The notes under the pieces were generated by a model. The model saw nothing but the letters and a program-made list of their open reading frames with translations. It ran no database searches and was not told the DNA's origin. The translations under genes and the position numbers were made by a program. Below, piece by piece: positions 7,929 through 16,892 of a stretch of DNA of 64,000 nucleotides. Each line of letters opens with the position of its first letter. The stretch's first letter is position 1. Location: the NCBI RefSeq assembly GCF_019968905.1, contig NZ_CP079946.1, positions 2,108,001 through 2,172,000 of the forward strand, read 5' to 3'. This DNA comes from Corallococcus sp. EGB (GTDB lineage Bacteria; Myxococcota; Myxococcia; Myxococcales; Myxococcaceae).

Positions 7929-7960
7929 AATCCGCACAGGTCGTGCGAAAATCCGCACAG
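7929..7960. promoter_or_regulatory. direct repeat in the aldo/keto reductase-LysR intergenic region
   Basis: AATCCGCACAG occurs exactly twice, at 7929-7939 and 7950-7960. The starts are 21 bases apart, which is two helical turns, so both copies lie on the same DNA face. The second copy ends two bases before the LysR start codon. LysR regulators commonly bind between themselves and a divergent target, so this may be an autoregulatory site, though LysR half-sites are usually inverted. Confidence 0.4.
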
Positions 7961-7962
7961 TG

Positions 7963-8862
7963 ATGGATGAGCTCGCGGATCTCACGGCATTCATGACGGT
8001 CGCTCGCGAGGGCGGCTTTCGCGGCGCTGCCCGGGCGTCGGGCAGCAGCGCTTCGCGCATGGGAGACGCTGTCCGCCGGCTGGAGGCCCGGCTCGGCGTT
8101 CGGTTGCTTCATCGCACCACGCGCAGCGTGACGCTGACGGACGCAGGGGCCCGGCTGCTCGAGCGGCTTTCGCCCGCGCTCAGCGAGGTGCGCTCGGCAT
8201 TGGACGTGGTCAACGACTTCCGCGGCCGGCCCGCGGGGCGCCTGCGGCTCAACGTACCCATCGCGGCAGCACGGCTCGTCTTGCCGCGAATCGTGCCGCC
8301 GTTCCTCGCGAAGTACCCCGACATCTGTCTGGAGGTGATCGCCGAGGAGCGCCTCGTGGACGTGGTGGCCGAGGGCTATGACGCGGGCATCCGCTATGGA
8401 GAGCGGCTCGCGCAGGACATGGTGGCTGTTCCCATCGGTCCGCGGGTCCAGCGATTCGCGACAGCCGCCTCGCCCGCCTACCTCGCCCGTCGCGGGCGCC
8501 CCAGACACCCGCGCGAGCTGCTGGACCATGATTGCCTGGGGGGACGGTTCACGAGCGGCCCGCTGCATGCGTGGGAGTTCGAGCGCGGCGGAGTGACCCT
8601 CAGCGTCGATCCGAAGGGGCCGCTGATTGTCGGCCTTGGCACCACCACCGACCTCGCGGTGGAGGCGGCCGTGGCTGGCACCGGGATCATCTACGACTTC
8701 GAGGATTGGCTTCGCCCCTTCATCAAACGCGGCGAGCTGGAACCCGTGCTCGAACCCTGGTGGCCGAGCTTCCCCGGGCCGTTTCTCTACTACCCCGGTC
8801 GTCGCCACCTCCCGACGCCGCTGCGCGCGTTCATCGACTTCGTCAGGGCGATGAAGCCTTGA
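7963..8862 (+). CDS. LysR-family transcriptional regulator
   Basis: The 299-residue regulator has an N-terminal winged helix-turn-helix (residues 1-60: ADLTAFMTVAREGGFRGAA, then RMGDAVRRLEARLGVRLLHR) and a periplasmic-binding-protein-like effector domain (from LRLNVPIAAARLVLPRIVPP to the end). The subgroup resembles the CrgA/AaeR-type LysR proteins that control divergent oxidoreductases. Its divergent neighbour is an aldo/keto reductase, the probable target. The effector is unknown. The ATG is preceded by a two-copy 11-base repeat rather than a clear ribosome-binding site. Confidence 0.92.
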   Translation: MDELADLTAFMTVAREGGFRGAARASGSSASRMGDAVRRLEARLGVRLLHRTTRSVTLTDAGARLLERLSPALSEVRSALDVVNDFRGRPAGRLRLNVPIAAARLVLPRIVPPFLAKYPDICLEVIAEERLVDVVAEGYDAGIRYGERLAQDMVAVPIGPRVQRFATAASPAYLARRGRPRHPRELLDHDCLGGRFTSGPLHAWEFERGGVTLSVDPKGPLIVGLGTTTDLAVEAAVAGTGIIYDFEDWLRPFIKRGELEPVLEPWWPSFPGPFLYYPGRRHLPTPLRAFIDFVRAMKP

Positions 8863-8934
8863 AAACGGTGTCGGCTCGTGGCCCGCGATGACACTTCGAT
8901 GCGGACCGAAGTGAGGGCGTGCTACCACCGGCCC

Positions 8935-9573
8935 ATGGACCCAAACACCTCGGGCGCCGGGGCGCTGACCCCCGCGGACGTGCGCTACATCACCGAACAC
9001 TTCGTCCCGCTCCGGACGGTGGCGGCGGGCCGGCCGGAAACCCCGGAGGCGCTCCAGGCGCTCATCGACTCGGGACACCTGCCCCGACCCACGTACACGC
9101 TCGCCGATGGCACGGGCATGTTCCCTCGCGACGTGCTGGCCCTCCTGGACGCGGCCGGGAGCCCGGACGCGGTGCGTGCCCACTTCGACGGGCGCCTGTC
9201 GCGCATGGCAGCCCGCTTCGGGCAGGCCCTCGCGCAAGAGCGGCTGGACGCCGAGTGGCGTGGATACTTGAAGGGCCATTACGGCGCGTGCCTGCGCGTC
9301 GTCACTCCGGAGCACATCTTCTGCAAGGAGCGGCTGGTCCTCCGGCTGACAGAGGCGCTTGCCGCTCCCGCTCCGGAAGAAGAGGCCTGGTGCGCGCGGT
9401 TGCTCACCGACGTGGAGGCCCTGGACGCCCTGGAGCGCGAGTTCGCGCCGTGGGATCGGCTCCGCTTCGGGGGCCCGGTGTCGCGCGACCGGCTCATCAC
9501 CGCTCCCAGGGAGCGCTACCCACACCTCTTCGCTCGCACGGACACGTCTTCAGGAGCACGGCTGGCGTGTTGA
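8935..9573 (+). CDS. DUF6058-like protein
   Basis: The 212-residue soluble protein has the pattern I associate with DUF6058 proteins: ADVRYITEHFVPLR, LIDSGHLPRPTYTLADGTGM, WRGYLKGHYGACLRVVTPE and RFGGPVSRDRLI. Members occur near actinobacterial biosynthetic genes, but no reaction is established and no such cluster is visible here. The ATG at 8935 lacks an evident ribosome-binding site; an in-frame GTG at 8878 is an alternative. Its last seven bases overlap the start of the winged-helix regulator gene, so the two are probably co-expressed. Confidence 0.7.
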   Translation: MDPNTSGAGALTPADVRYITEHFVPLRTVAAGRPETPEALQALIDSGHLPRPTYTLADGTGMFPRDVLALLDAAGSPDAVRAHFDGRLSRMAARFGQALAQERLDAEWRGYLKGHYGACLRVVTPEHIFCKERLVLRLTEALAAPAPEEEAWCARLLTDVEALDALEREFAPWDRLRFGGPVSRDRLITAPRERYPHLFARTDTSSGARLAC

Positions 9574-10295
9574 CGGAGCCGGACATCGCATCGGTCGCGG
9601 CGGCGGTGGGCGAGCCGTCGCGGGCCGCCATGCTGGTGGCATTGCTGGAGGGACCTCCGCTCGCGGCGCGGGAGCTGGCGCGACGCGCGGGCGTGTCCGC
9701 GCAGACCGCGAGCAGCCATCTGGCTCGGTTGGTGGAGGCGCGCCTCGTGACGTCCCGGACGCAGGGCCGGCAACGGCTGTTCCAACTCGCGGGGCCGGAG
9801 GTCGTCACGTTGCTGGAGGCCCTCGCGGTGCTGGCGCCACGAACACCCGCCCACCTCGTGACGGATGGGCGCGGGGTCACGGCGCTTCGCGAGGCGCGGA
9901 CCTGCTACGACCATCTCGCGGGCCAGCTCGGGATCCGCGTGACGGACTTCCTCCTGGAGCGCGCGTTCCTCCAGCGCCAGGGGGACGTGTTCCATGTGAC
10001 GCGGACCGGGGACGCGTGGCTGCGCGACTTCGGCATCCCCATGGACGCACTGCGCGCGGGCCGCCGGCCCCTCACGCGCACCTGCCTGGACTGGAGCGAG
10101 CGCCGGCCCCACCTCGCGGGCTCGCTGGGCGCGGCCTTGGCCGAGCGGTTCTTCGAACGCGGATGGCTCACGCGGCTGCGCGGCACTCGCGCGGTCCGGC
10201 TCACGGAGCGCGGACGGACCGCGCTGCATGCCGAATGGGGGATGTCCGCGTCCGACGAGCAGCCGGGGCAGGTGCTACGAGCGCCGCGCCGCTGA
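9567..10295 (+). CDS. ArsR-like winged-helix transcriptional regulator
   Basis: The 242-residue protein begins at a GTG overlapping the end of the DUF6058-like gene, with AGGAG eleven bases upstream. Residues 1-85 form an ArsR-type winged helix (VAAAVGEPSRAAMLVALLEG, AGVSAQTASSHLARLVEARL). The rest is a longer C-terminal domain ending in a second winged-helix-like segment (LAERFFERGWLTRLRGTRAV). This architecture resembles the YczG-like group of metal-independent ArsR relatives. The ArsR metal-binding cysteines are absent, so it is unlikely to sense metals by the classical mechanism. Confidence 0.82.
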   Translation: MLTEPDIASVAAAVGEPSRAAMLVALLEGPPLAARELARRAGVSAQTASSHLARLVEARLVTSRTQGRQRLFQLAGPEVVTLLEALAVLAPRTPAHLVTDGRGVTALREARTCYDHLAGQLGIRVTDFLLERAFLQRQGDVFHVTRTGDAWLRDFGIPMDALRAGRRPLTRTCLDWSERRPHLAGSLGAALAERFFERGWLTRLRGTRAVRLTERGRTALHAEWGMSASDEQPGQVLRAPRR

Positions 10296-10382
10296 CCTGC
10301 CGGAAGACAGCCCCCGGCCAGCCCCAGCTTGGCTCGATGGGTTGGTATCCTCCCGTCAGCTCAAAGTGAAATGGGGGCGGTG

Positions 10383-13319
10383 ATGCAATACGGAGTCCGA
10401 GGAGTCCTGGCGTCGTGCATTCTGGTGTGGGTGCTCGCGTGCTCGACTCCTCGGGACAACGCCGCCCTGGCACGCAGAGACGGGGTGACCGAGCGCATCC
10501 GAGCCGAGGTGACGGCCCCCAGCGTGCCCGCGGGTGACCCGCAAGGTGTGCGAGGCACGGTGCTGGGGCCGCAGGGGCCCGTCGCGAATGCCGTGGTGAT
10601 GGCGATGGCCGTCGAGTCATCGGAGCCGTTGGAGATGATTCCCTGTCCCTCCCGCGCTGACTGGGAGGACACCGGGCTCCTTTCACCCAACTGTCTGGCA
10701 ACGCTGTTCACGCTGGAGTCGTGGAGCGCGGAGCGGTTCGGGGAAGAGCGCGTCCTCGCGCGTGCCACCACGGACCCCGAGGGCCACTTCTCGCTGACGG
10801 GGCTGGGGGAGGGGCGCTTCACACTCTGGGTCGAGAGCTCCCGGGGCGCGGGCCTTCGGGAGGGCATCGTCGCTGGAACGCAGGACGTGGAGGTGCGGCT
10901 GGCGGAGCCGCGTGCGTTGCGGGGGCAGGTGCGCGACGACAGCGGACAGCTCGCTGGGGATGTCCGGGTCACCGCCATCCACGTCACGCACCGCCGCTAC
11001 TTCGAGGCTCGCACCGACGCGACGGGCCGGTTCGAGTTCCTGTCGCTCCCTCCTGGCGAATACGTCGTCCTCTTCCAGCGGGAGGGGCTCCTCACCCGGT
11101 TCGAGGAACTCCACATCGCGGCCCATCCCCCGCTCGAAGTGACGATGTCGCGCTCACGTGCGTTGTCAGGGCGTGTGTTGCGAGGGGCGAAGCCGGTGGT
11201 GGGAGTCCGGGTGTCACTCCACGGCCTGTTTCCCATCAGGGAGACGACGACGGACGAGGCAGGACGCTTCGCTTTCGAGGGCGTGCATCCGGGGCTCCAC
11301 GTCCTCGCTTCCAATCACCAGGGGCTGGACGCACTCGCGGAGGTGGAAGTGCCAGCGGGCAAGGAGGCTCCGGCCGTCGAGCTCTCACTGGGGACAGGTG
11401 TGCGGCAGCGGGGCCGGGTGTTGGACGCCAGGGGACAGCCCATTCCCGGTGCGACGGTGTATGCGCGGACAGGGGGGCGCACGGGGTTTGAATCCGCCTG
11501 GCCTGCCAGACGCAATGCGAAATCCGCCGCCGACGGCACCTATGAATTGGGCCCGCTGGTACCCGGGCGCTACCAGGTCCAGGTCGACGCCGATGGCTTC
11601 CTGGGGGAATGGGGCACTTGGATTGACGTCGACGGCGTGAAGCCCAAGCGCTTCGTGCTGCGTGACGCCGCGGTGGTGCGAGGGAGCGTGGTGGATACGG
11701 AGGGACGGCCGGTGGGTGGAGCTCACCTCGCTCTGTGGTCGAGGACGGGCGACAGGGCCCCCGAGGACCTGCTCCGGACGGAGCCTTCAATGGACGTGGG
11801 GCTGGAGTCGGGGGGCTCCACGACGTCCCGGCAGGATGGGACCTTCGTGCTCAGCGCCATCGCGAAGGGCTCCTGGTTCATGACAGTCCAACGGGATGGC
11901 TTCCAAGCCATCGTCCTGCCCGTGACGTCGCCGGCTTCGGAGCTGCGCATCACGCTCGGAGAGGGCGCGCGCATGAGTGGCGAGGTGACGGACTCGGAGG
12001 GATTCCCCGCCCGGGGCTTCCGCGTGAGTTTGTTACCCGTCCATGGCCTGGCCGGCTCCCTGCTCGAGTTGGGCACGATGACGGATGCCCGGGGCTTGTT
12101 CTCCTGGAGGGGGATTCCCCCGGGGAGGTATCGGCTCCAGGCGGAGTACAGGGGGGCCGTCGAGAGGCGGTGCGTGGCGAGAGACCTGGACCTTGCCGGT
12201 ACGGAGGCCCGGCAGGAGTCCTTGCGGCTTGACCAGGGGCTGCGTGTCTCGGGACGCGTGGTGGACTCCGACGGGCGGCCTCGGGTGGGCGCGGAGGTGA
12301 GCCTTCAGCAACCTGACACGTCGCTGGAGCGTGAAGGGCCGGGCGTCGTGTCATGTGGGTCCCTCTCACGCGCCTGGGTCGGAGATGATGGGCGCTTCGA
12401 GGTGCTCCATCTGGATCCCGGACCGCACGAACTCACCGTGCATGCGCGGGGCTACGCATTGGATGCCCAGGCGAGCACCGGGGGCACGGCATCCGAAAGC
12501 GCCGTGCTTGTGCAGGCGGGAAGCTCGGATGTGCGCCTGGTGCTGCGCCGTGCGCCCGGCATCCGGGGGCGGCTCACCCGCGAAGATGGCTCTCCCATCA
12601 CACGGTTCAGGCTGGGCGCCGAAGTGGTCGAGGACTTCGAGGGCGCGTTCTTTCTCTCCACGGAGGACGCGCCGAGGACGTCCCCGCTGGTGTTCGAGGC
12701 GGCCGGGCTCGCGACGGTGTCACGCGAGGTGACAGCGCGCCGTGGAGAAGACGTGGACCTGGGCGCGGTGATTGTTGCCGAGGGGCGGGTGGTGAAGGGG
12801 CGGGTGACGAACGCCGCGACGGGGGCTGCCGTCGCCGGTGCGCTGGTGCAGGTGGATGAAGTTCCCGAGGACGCACAAGGGTCGACGGAGTGGATGGATC
12901 CGTCATTGGTAGAGGGTGGGGTGCGCACGGCGGTGGATGGCACCTTCACCCTGCCGCATGTGGGGGCGCGCTCCGGAGCCCTGCTGGTGACGCATCCCCG
13001 ATTCGTGCAGGCGCGCGTGCCTCTTTCCGTCCAGGATGTCTCCGTGCGGCTCGAGCCCGGAGCCACGGTGCAGGGCACGGTGCGTGGTGTTCATACGCGC
13101 TGGCTCCAGGTGGTCCTGTCCCGCCAGGGGGAACCCTTCGCGAATGGCATCCGCCTGGAGGGAGAGCACTTCTCACGCTCGGACATCCCCGCGGGCACCT
13201 ACGAAGTCTTCGTTGATGCCGCGAGTGACAGGGCGCCGCCGTTCGAAATCGAGTCACGAACCGTCACGCTCCCGCCAGGAGGGAAGGTGACATTGAATTT
13301 CGTGAACACGAAGCGGTGA
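10383..13319 (+). CDS. large lipoprotein with tandem carboxypeptidase regulatory-like (CarboxypepD_reg) domains
   Basis: The 978-residue product has a signal peptide with lipobox (VWVLAC). It consists of about ten beta-sandwich repeats of the carboxypeptidase-regulatory/transthyretin-like type. Each unit shows a pattern like VRGxVxDxxGxPVxGAxVxL, a small loop, then G.F.l..l.pG.Y.L. Such proteins sit on the cell surface or in the periplasm as scaffolds or binding modules, and no catalytic domain is visible. The chosen ATG is preceded by GGGGGCGG; an ATG four codons earlier is possible. Long repeat lipoproteins of this kind are common in myxobacteria. The gene is not obviously in an operon. Confidence 0.85.
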   Translation: MQYGVRGVLASCILVWVLACSTPRDNAALARRDGVTERIRAEVTAPSVPAGDPQGVRGTVLGPQGPVANAVVMAMAVESSEPLEMIPCPSRADWEDTGLLSPNCLATLFTLESWSAERFGEERVLARATTDPEGHFSLTGLGEGRFTLWVESSRGAGLREGIVAGTQDVEVRLAEPRALRGQVRDDSGQLAGDVRVTAIHVTHRRYFEARTDATGRFEFLSLPPGEYVVLFQREGLLTRFEELHIAAHPPLEVTMSRSRALSGRVLRGAKPVVGVRVSLHGLFPIRETTTDEAGRFAFEGVHPGLHVLASNHQGLDALAEVEVPAGKEAPAVELSLGTGVRQRGRVLDARGQPIPGATVYARTGGRTGFESAWPARRNAKSAADGTYELGPLVPGRYQVQVDADGFLGEWGTWIDVDGVKPKRFVLRDAAVVRGSVVDTEGRPVGGAHLALWSRTGDRAPEDLLRTEPSMDVGLESGGSTTSRQDGTFVLSAIAKGSWFMTVQRDGFQAIVLPVTSPASELRITLGEGARMSGEVTDSEGFPARGFRVSLLPVHGLAGSLLELGTMTDARGLFSWRGIPPGRYRLQAEYRGAVERRCVARDLDLAGTEARQESLRLDQGLRVSGRVVDSDGRPRVGAEVSLQQPDTSLEREGPGVVSCGSLSRAWVGDDGRFEVLHLDPGPHELTVHARGYALDAQASTGGTASESAVLVQAGSSDVRLVLRRAPGIRGRLTREDGSPITRFRLGAEVVEDFEGAFFLSTEDAPRTSPLVFEAAGLATVSREVTARRGEDVDLGAVIVAEGRVVKGRVTNAATGAAVAGALVQVDEVPEDAQGSTEWMDPSLVEGGVRTAVDGTFTLPHVGARSGALLVTHPRFVQARVPLSVQDVSVRLEPGATVQGTVRGVHTRWLQVVLSRQGEPFANGIRLEGEHFSRSDIPAGTYEVFVDAASDRAPPFEIESRTVTLPPGGKVTLNFVNTKR

Positions 13320-13518
13320 CGCTGCGCCTGCGGGCACCCGTCAGCGTGGGGCACTTAGAGACAGCGCTGGTTCCGGGGAGTGGGCGGGGCGCACGAAGGT
13401 GGGGAGTGACCCCGACCGTCGTGGATGGAGGCGGGCTCCGATTGAGGCCGGTATGTTCGCGCCCTCCGGACGTTTCCGCGATGGATGCGGCCAGGGCCGG
13501 TATCCCTTGGAGGAAGCG

Positions 13519-14988
13519 ATGCGACGGCTTGGAGTGATGCTGGGGTTCCTGGGATGCGTGGGCTGCGTGAGCCCCACGCGAGGTCTCTCCGCCAGGTACA
13601 ACCCGGAGACCGGTCAGTATGAGGCGCCCCGGCACGAGCTCGTCTATGTGGTGCCCGCCGAGGACGCGATGATGACGGTCCGGTACGTCCTGGAGAAGAA
13701 CCACTATTCCGTGATGGAGAAGGAGGGGGGACTGGAGATGTACTCCTCCTTCATCCCGGACGTCGTTCCCCCCGAGCGCTACTACATCCAGGGAGAGCGG
13801 CTTGGTCCCCGGCAGTCACTCGTTCGCATCTTTCGCCTGAGGTACACGCAGGAGGGAGGCTATGGCGCGGACGACTCTGGCCGGTCCAACGGGCAGGACT
13901 CCATGCCGGTTTTCTTCCGTGATGTCCCCGGGCTGGAGGGTTACCGGCCGGCGCACGGCTTCCGCGACATGGAAGTCGAGCAGAAGCTCCTGGAGGTGCT
14001 GGAGATGGCTCCGTCACTGGAGCTGGTGGACGGCAATCCGCCCGTTCCCCTCGCCTCGGTGGTGATGGGGAGCACGGGGGAGAAGGGGGAGGGCACGGCC
14101 ACCTCCCCCGCTCCCGCGTGCGGCGCCCCCATCGAGGACGCCTCGTCCCTGATCTCCGCGGGGGGCGTCCTGCTCGTGGCGGATCCCCTGGGTACGCAAG
14201 AGGTGCCGTCCGCGGCGCTGAGGATGGTGTGCGAGGCCACGGCCCGGGACCTGCCGGTGACGCTGGCGCTGTCCATTCCCGCCTCGGAGCAGCCGCTCCT
14301 CGAGCGCTACCTGGCCAGCGATGGCGACTCCGCCGCCGTGCAGGAGCTCTTCTCACAGAGCACTTTCTGGCGGCGGACCTACCAGGACGGACGCAGCAGC
14401 CGCGCCATGCTGGGGCTCGTCGAGCAGGTCCGCCGCCTGCGCGTCTCCGGGAGGGATGTGGCCGTGGCCGCCATCGACACCGACAAGGCCCACGGCAACG
14501 AGCGCGAGGCGCAGATGGCCCAGCACCTGCTGGACGCCCGGTCGAAGCGCTCCCAGGCCTGGACGCTGGTGCTCACGGGCAGCGTGCACGCGCGCACCAC
14601 GGGGGTGAGCTGGGATGGCGACTTCGAGCCCATGGGCTCGCGCGTGGCGCGCGCCCTGCCTGCGGTGCGTGCGCTGGACGTGGGCTTCCAGCGCGGCACC
14701 CAGTTCGCCTGCCGCTACAGCGTCTGGGCCGAGGCGGTGGAGTGCAACGTCTTCGGTATCAGCCCGGCGCCCGAGGCATGGCAGTCCTCCAAGCAGGTCG
14801 CGGGCCTGAAGCTCTTCACGCCTCAGGAGCCCCATGGAGTCCAGGGGCGGCTCTACCTGGGCTCACTGACCGCATCGCCTCCCGCGCTCGTGGCGCCTCA
14901 CGAGGTCACCACCGGCAAACCGGGAACGGGTCCTCAGGGGGGAGCCATCACCCCGCGGGCCGGCGCTTCGGTCGCCGCCATTCCCTGA
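13519..14988 (+). CDS. lipoprotein of unknown function, possible ChaN/Tiki-like domain
   Basis: The 489-residue product starts with a lipobox signal (FLGCVGC) after a GGAGGAAG ribosome-binding site. The first half, roughly residues 30-170, is a mixed alpha/beta region beginning ARYNPETGQYEAPRHELVYV that I do not recognise. The second half, from about 205, has a series of features (VLLVADPLGTQEVPSAALRM, LALSIPASEQPLLERYL, then AWTLVLTGSVHARTTG) that recall the ChaN/EreA-like heme-binding-uptake (Tiki) superfamily. That assignment is tentative. Its 3' end overlaps the convergent TetR gene by 55 bases. Confidence 0.75.
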   Translation: MRRLGVMLGFLGCVGCVSPTRGLSARYNPETGQYEAPRHELVYVVPAEDAMMTVRYVLEKNHYSVMEKEGGLEMYSSFIPDVVPPERYYIQGERLGPRQSLVRIFRLRYTQEGGYGADDSGRSNGQDSMPVFFRDVPGLEGYRPAHGFRDMEVEQKLLEVLEMAPSLELVDGNPPVPLASVVMGSTGEKGEGTATSPAPACGAPIEDASSLISAGGVLLVADPLGTQEVPSAALRMVCEATARDLPVTLALSIPASEQPLLERYLASDGDSAAVQELFSQSTFWRRTYQDGRSSRAMLGLVEQVRRLRVSGRDVAVAAIDTDKAHGNEREAQMAQHLLDARSKRSQAWTLVLTGSVHARTTGVSWDGDFEPMGSRVARALPAVRALDVGFQRGTQFACRYSVWAEAVECNVFGISPAPEAWQSSKQVAGLKLFTPQEPHGVQGRLYLGSLTASPPALVAPHEVTTGKPGTGPQGGAITPRAGASVAAIP

Positions 14989-15575
14989 ACGGCCGCGAGG
15001 CCCTGATCGATCAAGGCGAAGAACACGTCGTTCGCCTTCTTCGCCGAGCCTCCGCGTTCGAACACGCGGACGGCTTCCTGGCGAGCCGTGCGCACCGTCA
15101 GCACGATCATCCCTGCCGCGAGCCGCGCGAGGCCATCCGGTGGCGGACCGGCGAGCTCGATCGCCAGCTCTTCGGTCGCTTCGTCGTTGAGTTCACGGAG
15201 CCGCGCCTCGAGCGGCGGGCTCGCCGCGATGAATCGCCAGAAGGCAGCCGTATGGCGGTCGAAGCGGGCGAACGGGTGCTTCTGTTCTCGCAGCCTGACC
15301 ATGAGCGCTCGGAGCTCGGCGAGCGGAGATTGCCCTGGCGGCCTCGCGCGAATCGCCTCGCGGAAGAAGAGGAGCTTCAGGTCATCCTGGCGATCGAGCA
15401 TGAGGTCCTCCTTGCGCCCGAAGTAGTTGAGGACCGTCATCTTGGAGACGCCCGCGGCAGCCGCGATCTCGTCGAGCGTCACCGCGTCGAAGCCCCGCGC
15501 GAAGAAAAGCGCTGTCGCCACATCGGAGATCCGCTGCCGGGTCTCGCGCTTCTTGCTCTCGCGTCGCTCGCCCAT
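14934..15575 (-). CDS. TetR-family transcriptional regulator
   Basis: The 213-residue regulator has a standard N-terminal helix-turn-helix (RQRISDVATALFFARGFDAV followed by TLDEIAAAAGVSKMTVLNYF) and a helical ligand-binding domain. It is divergent from a FAD-dependent monooxygenase gene with 138 bases between the starts. That is the classic arrangement for a repressor of a drug- or aromatic-modifying enzyme. An inverted repeat in the gap could be its operator. No clear ribosome-binding site precedes the ATG, but the usual TetR N-terminus begins at this point. Confidence 0.9.
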   Translation of the reverse strand: MGERRESKKRETRQRISDVATALFFARGFDAVTLDEIAAAAGVSKMTVLNYFGRKEDLMLDRQDDLKLLFFREAIRARPPGQSPLAELRALMVRLREQKHPFARFDRHTAAFWRFIAASPPLEARLRELNDEATEELAIELAGPPPDGLARLAAGMIVLTVRTARQEAVRVFERGGSAKKANDVFFALIDQGLAAVQGMAATEAPARGVMAPP

Positions 15576-15623
15576 GCGCCGGATTCTATCGAAGCGCCGC
15601 CAGCATGGGCGCTGAATTTTGTG

Positions 15624-15660
15624 CTCGGTCAACGAATCGCTTGAGAAAATGTTTACCGAG
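15624..15660. promoter_or_regulatory. inverted repeat between TetR and FAD monooxygenase genes
   Basis: CTCGGTCAAC at 15624-15633 and GTTTACCGAG at 15651-15660 are inverted copies matching at nine of ten positions, with a 17-base spacer. It is the only conspicuous dyad in the divergent promoter region, so it is a reasonable TetR operator candidate. The spacing is wide for a single dimer and may mean two dimers. Confidence 0.45.
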
Positions 15661-15713
15661 TCCAATAATTGAGCGGCAGGGCTGCCAGGGTTCGGCCATC
15701 CAGGGGAGACGTC

Positions 15714-16832
15714 ATGCGCGCGAATGGAAAGAAGGTCCTCATCTCCGGCGCGAGCTTCGCCGGGCTCTCGACCGCCTTTTGGATGAGCCGCTTCGGCTAC
15801 GAGGTCACCGTCGTGGAGGTCTCGCGCGGGCTCCGGACGGGCGGCACTGCCGTCGACATCAAGGGCAACACCGTCGACATCGTCCGGCGCATGGGCCTCT
15901 TCGAGCAGATCCGGTCGAACCGGCTGAGCCTTCAGCGGTGGGACATGAAGAACGAGCGCGATGTCACGGAGCGCTCGCTGGTGCTGAGGGCTGAAGGCGA
16001 AGCACCTTCGGATGACGAGTTCGAGATTGAGCGGACCGTCCTGTTGAACATGCTGTTCGACGCCGTGAAGGGCCACATCGAAGTCGTCTTCGACGACAGC
16101 ATTACCGCGCTGAGCGAGACGAAGGACCGCATCGAGGCCACGTTCGCCAGGGGCACGCGACGCACGTTCGACCTGGTGTTCGGCTGCGACGGTGTTCACT
16201 CCGCCGTGCGGAGGCTCTGTTTCGGCGACGAAGCCCGGTACCTCTATTTCCTCGAGCAGTACTTCTCGATCACGATCGTGGACAAGCTGCTCATCGAGCG
16301 GAACACCGCGCAGATGTTCAACGTGCCGGGCAGGGCCGTGATGCTCAACGCCTACAAGAACAACACGGACATCATCTTCGCGTTCGCTTCCGAGAAGGAG
16401 CTCCCGTACGACCGTCGCGATGAGGAGGCGCAGCGACGGCTCATCGCGGACCGGTTCGCCGGGGTGGGCTGGAGGACCGCCGAGTTGCTCGAAGAGGTAC
16501 GGGGCTCGAAGAGCTTCTACTTCGACAAGCTGTGCCAGATCCGAATGCCTTCCTGGACGAAAGGCCGGGTCGCGCTGGTGGGGGATGCGGGGTACTGCCC
16601 TTCACCTGCTGCCGGAATGGGGGGCTCGCTGGCCATCGATGGCGCGGCCGCACTGGCGGATGCGATGCGAGACCATGACTGCGACTTCGAGCTTGCGTTT
16701 CGTGCCTACAACGAGCGCTTCCGCCCGTTCGTCGAGCAGGTCCAGGCGGAGGCCGTGAGGACCGGGCTCGAGTCCCTCGTTCCGAGGACCGAAGAGGCGA
16801 TCCGCGCGAGGAACGCGCGGACCGACTTTTGA
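15714..16832 (+). CDS. FAD-dependent monooxygenase
   Basis: The 372-residue flavoprotein has the dinucleotide-binding motif VLISGASFAGLSTAFWMSRF at residues 8-27, the GCDGVHSAVR block and the second FAD motif VALVGDAGYCPSPAAGMGG. This places it in the PHBH/TetX-like group A monooxygenases, which hydroxylate aromatic or polyketide-like substrates with NAD(P)H and oxygen. It has an AGGGGAGA ribosome-binding site and is divergent from a TetR regulator, suggesting induction by its substrate or a toxic compound. An antibiotic-modifying role is possible but is inference only. Confidence 0.92.
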   Translation: MRANGKKVLISGASFAGLSTAFWMSRFGYEVTVVEVSRGLRTGGTAVDIKGNTVDIVRRMGLFEQIRSNRLSLQRWDMKNERDVTERSLVLRAEGEAPSDDEFEIERTVLLNMLFDAVKGHIEVVFDDSITALSETKDRIEATFARGTRRTFDLVFGCDGVHSAVRRLCFGDEARYLYFLEQYFSITIVDKLLIERNTAQMFNVPGRAVMLNAYKNNTDIIFAFASEKELPYDRRDEEAQRRLIADRFAGVGWRTAELLEEVRGSKSFYFDKLCQIRMPSWTKGRVALVGDAGYCPSPAAGMGGSLAIDGAAALADAMRDHDCDFELAFRAYNERFRPFVEQVQAEAVRTGLESLVPRTEEAIRARNARTDF

Positions 16833-16892
16833 GCGCGCGCGTCCGAGGTCGCCACCCACTCCGTCTCCCGAGCAGAGAAGAAGTCCGCGCTG

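Noticed and set aside
6985..9525. 846-codon open minus-strand frame
   Set aside because: Only 6985-7857 encodes a protein (aldo/keto reductase). The rest is antisense to the LysR and DUF6058-like genes and has no family similarity.
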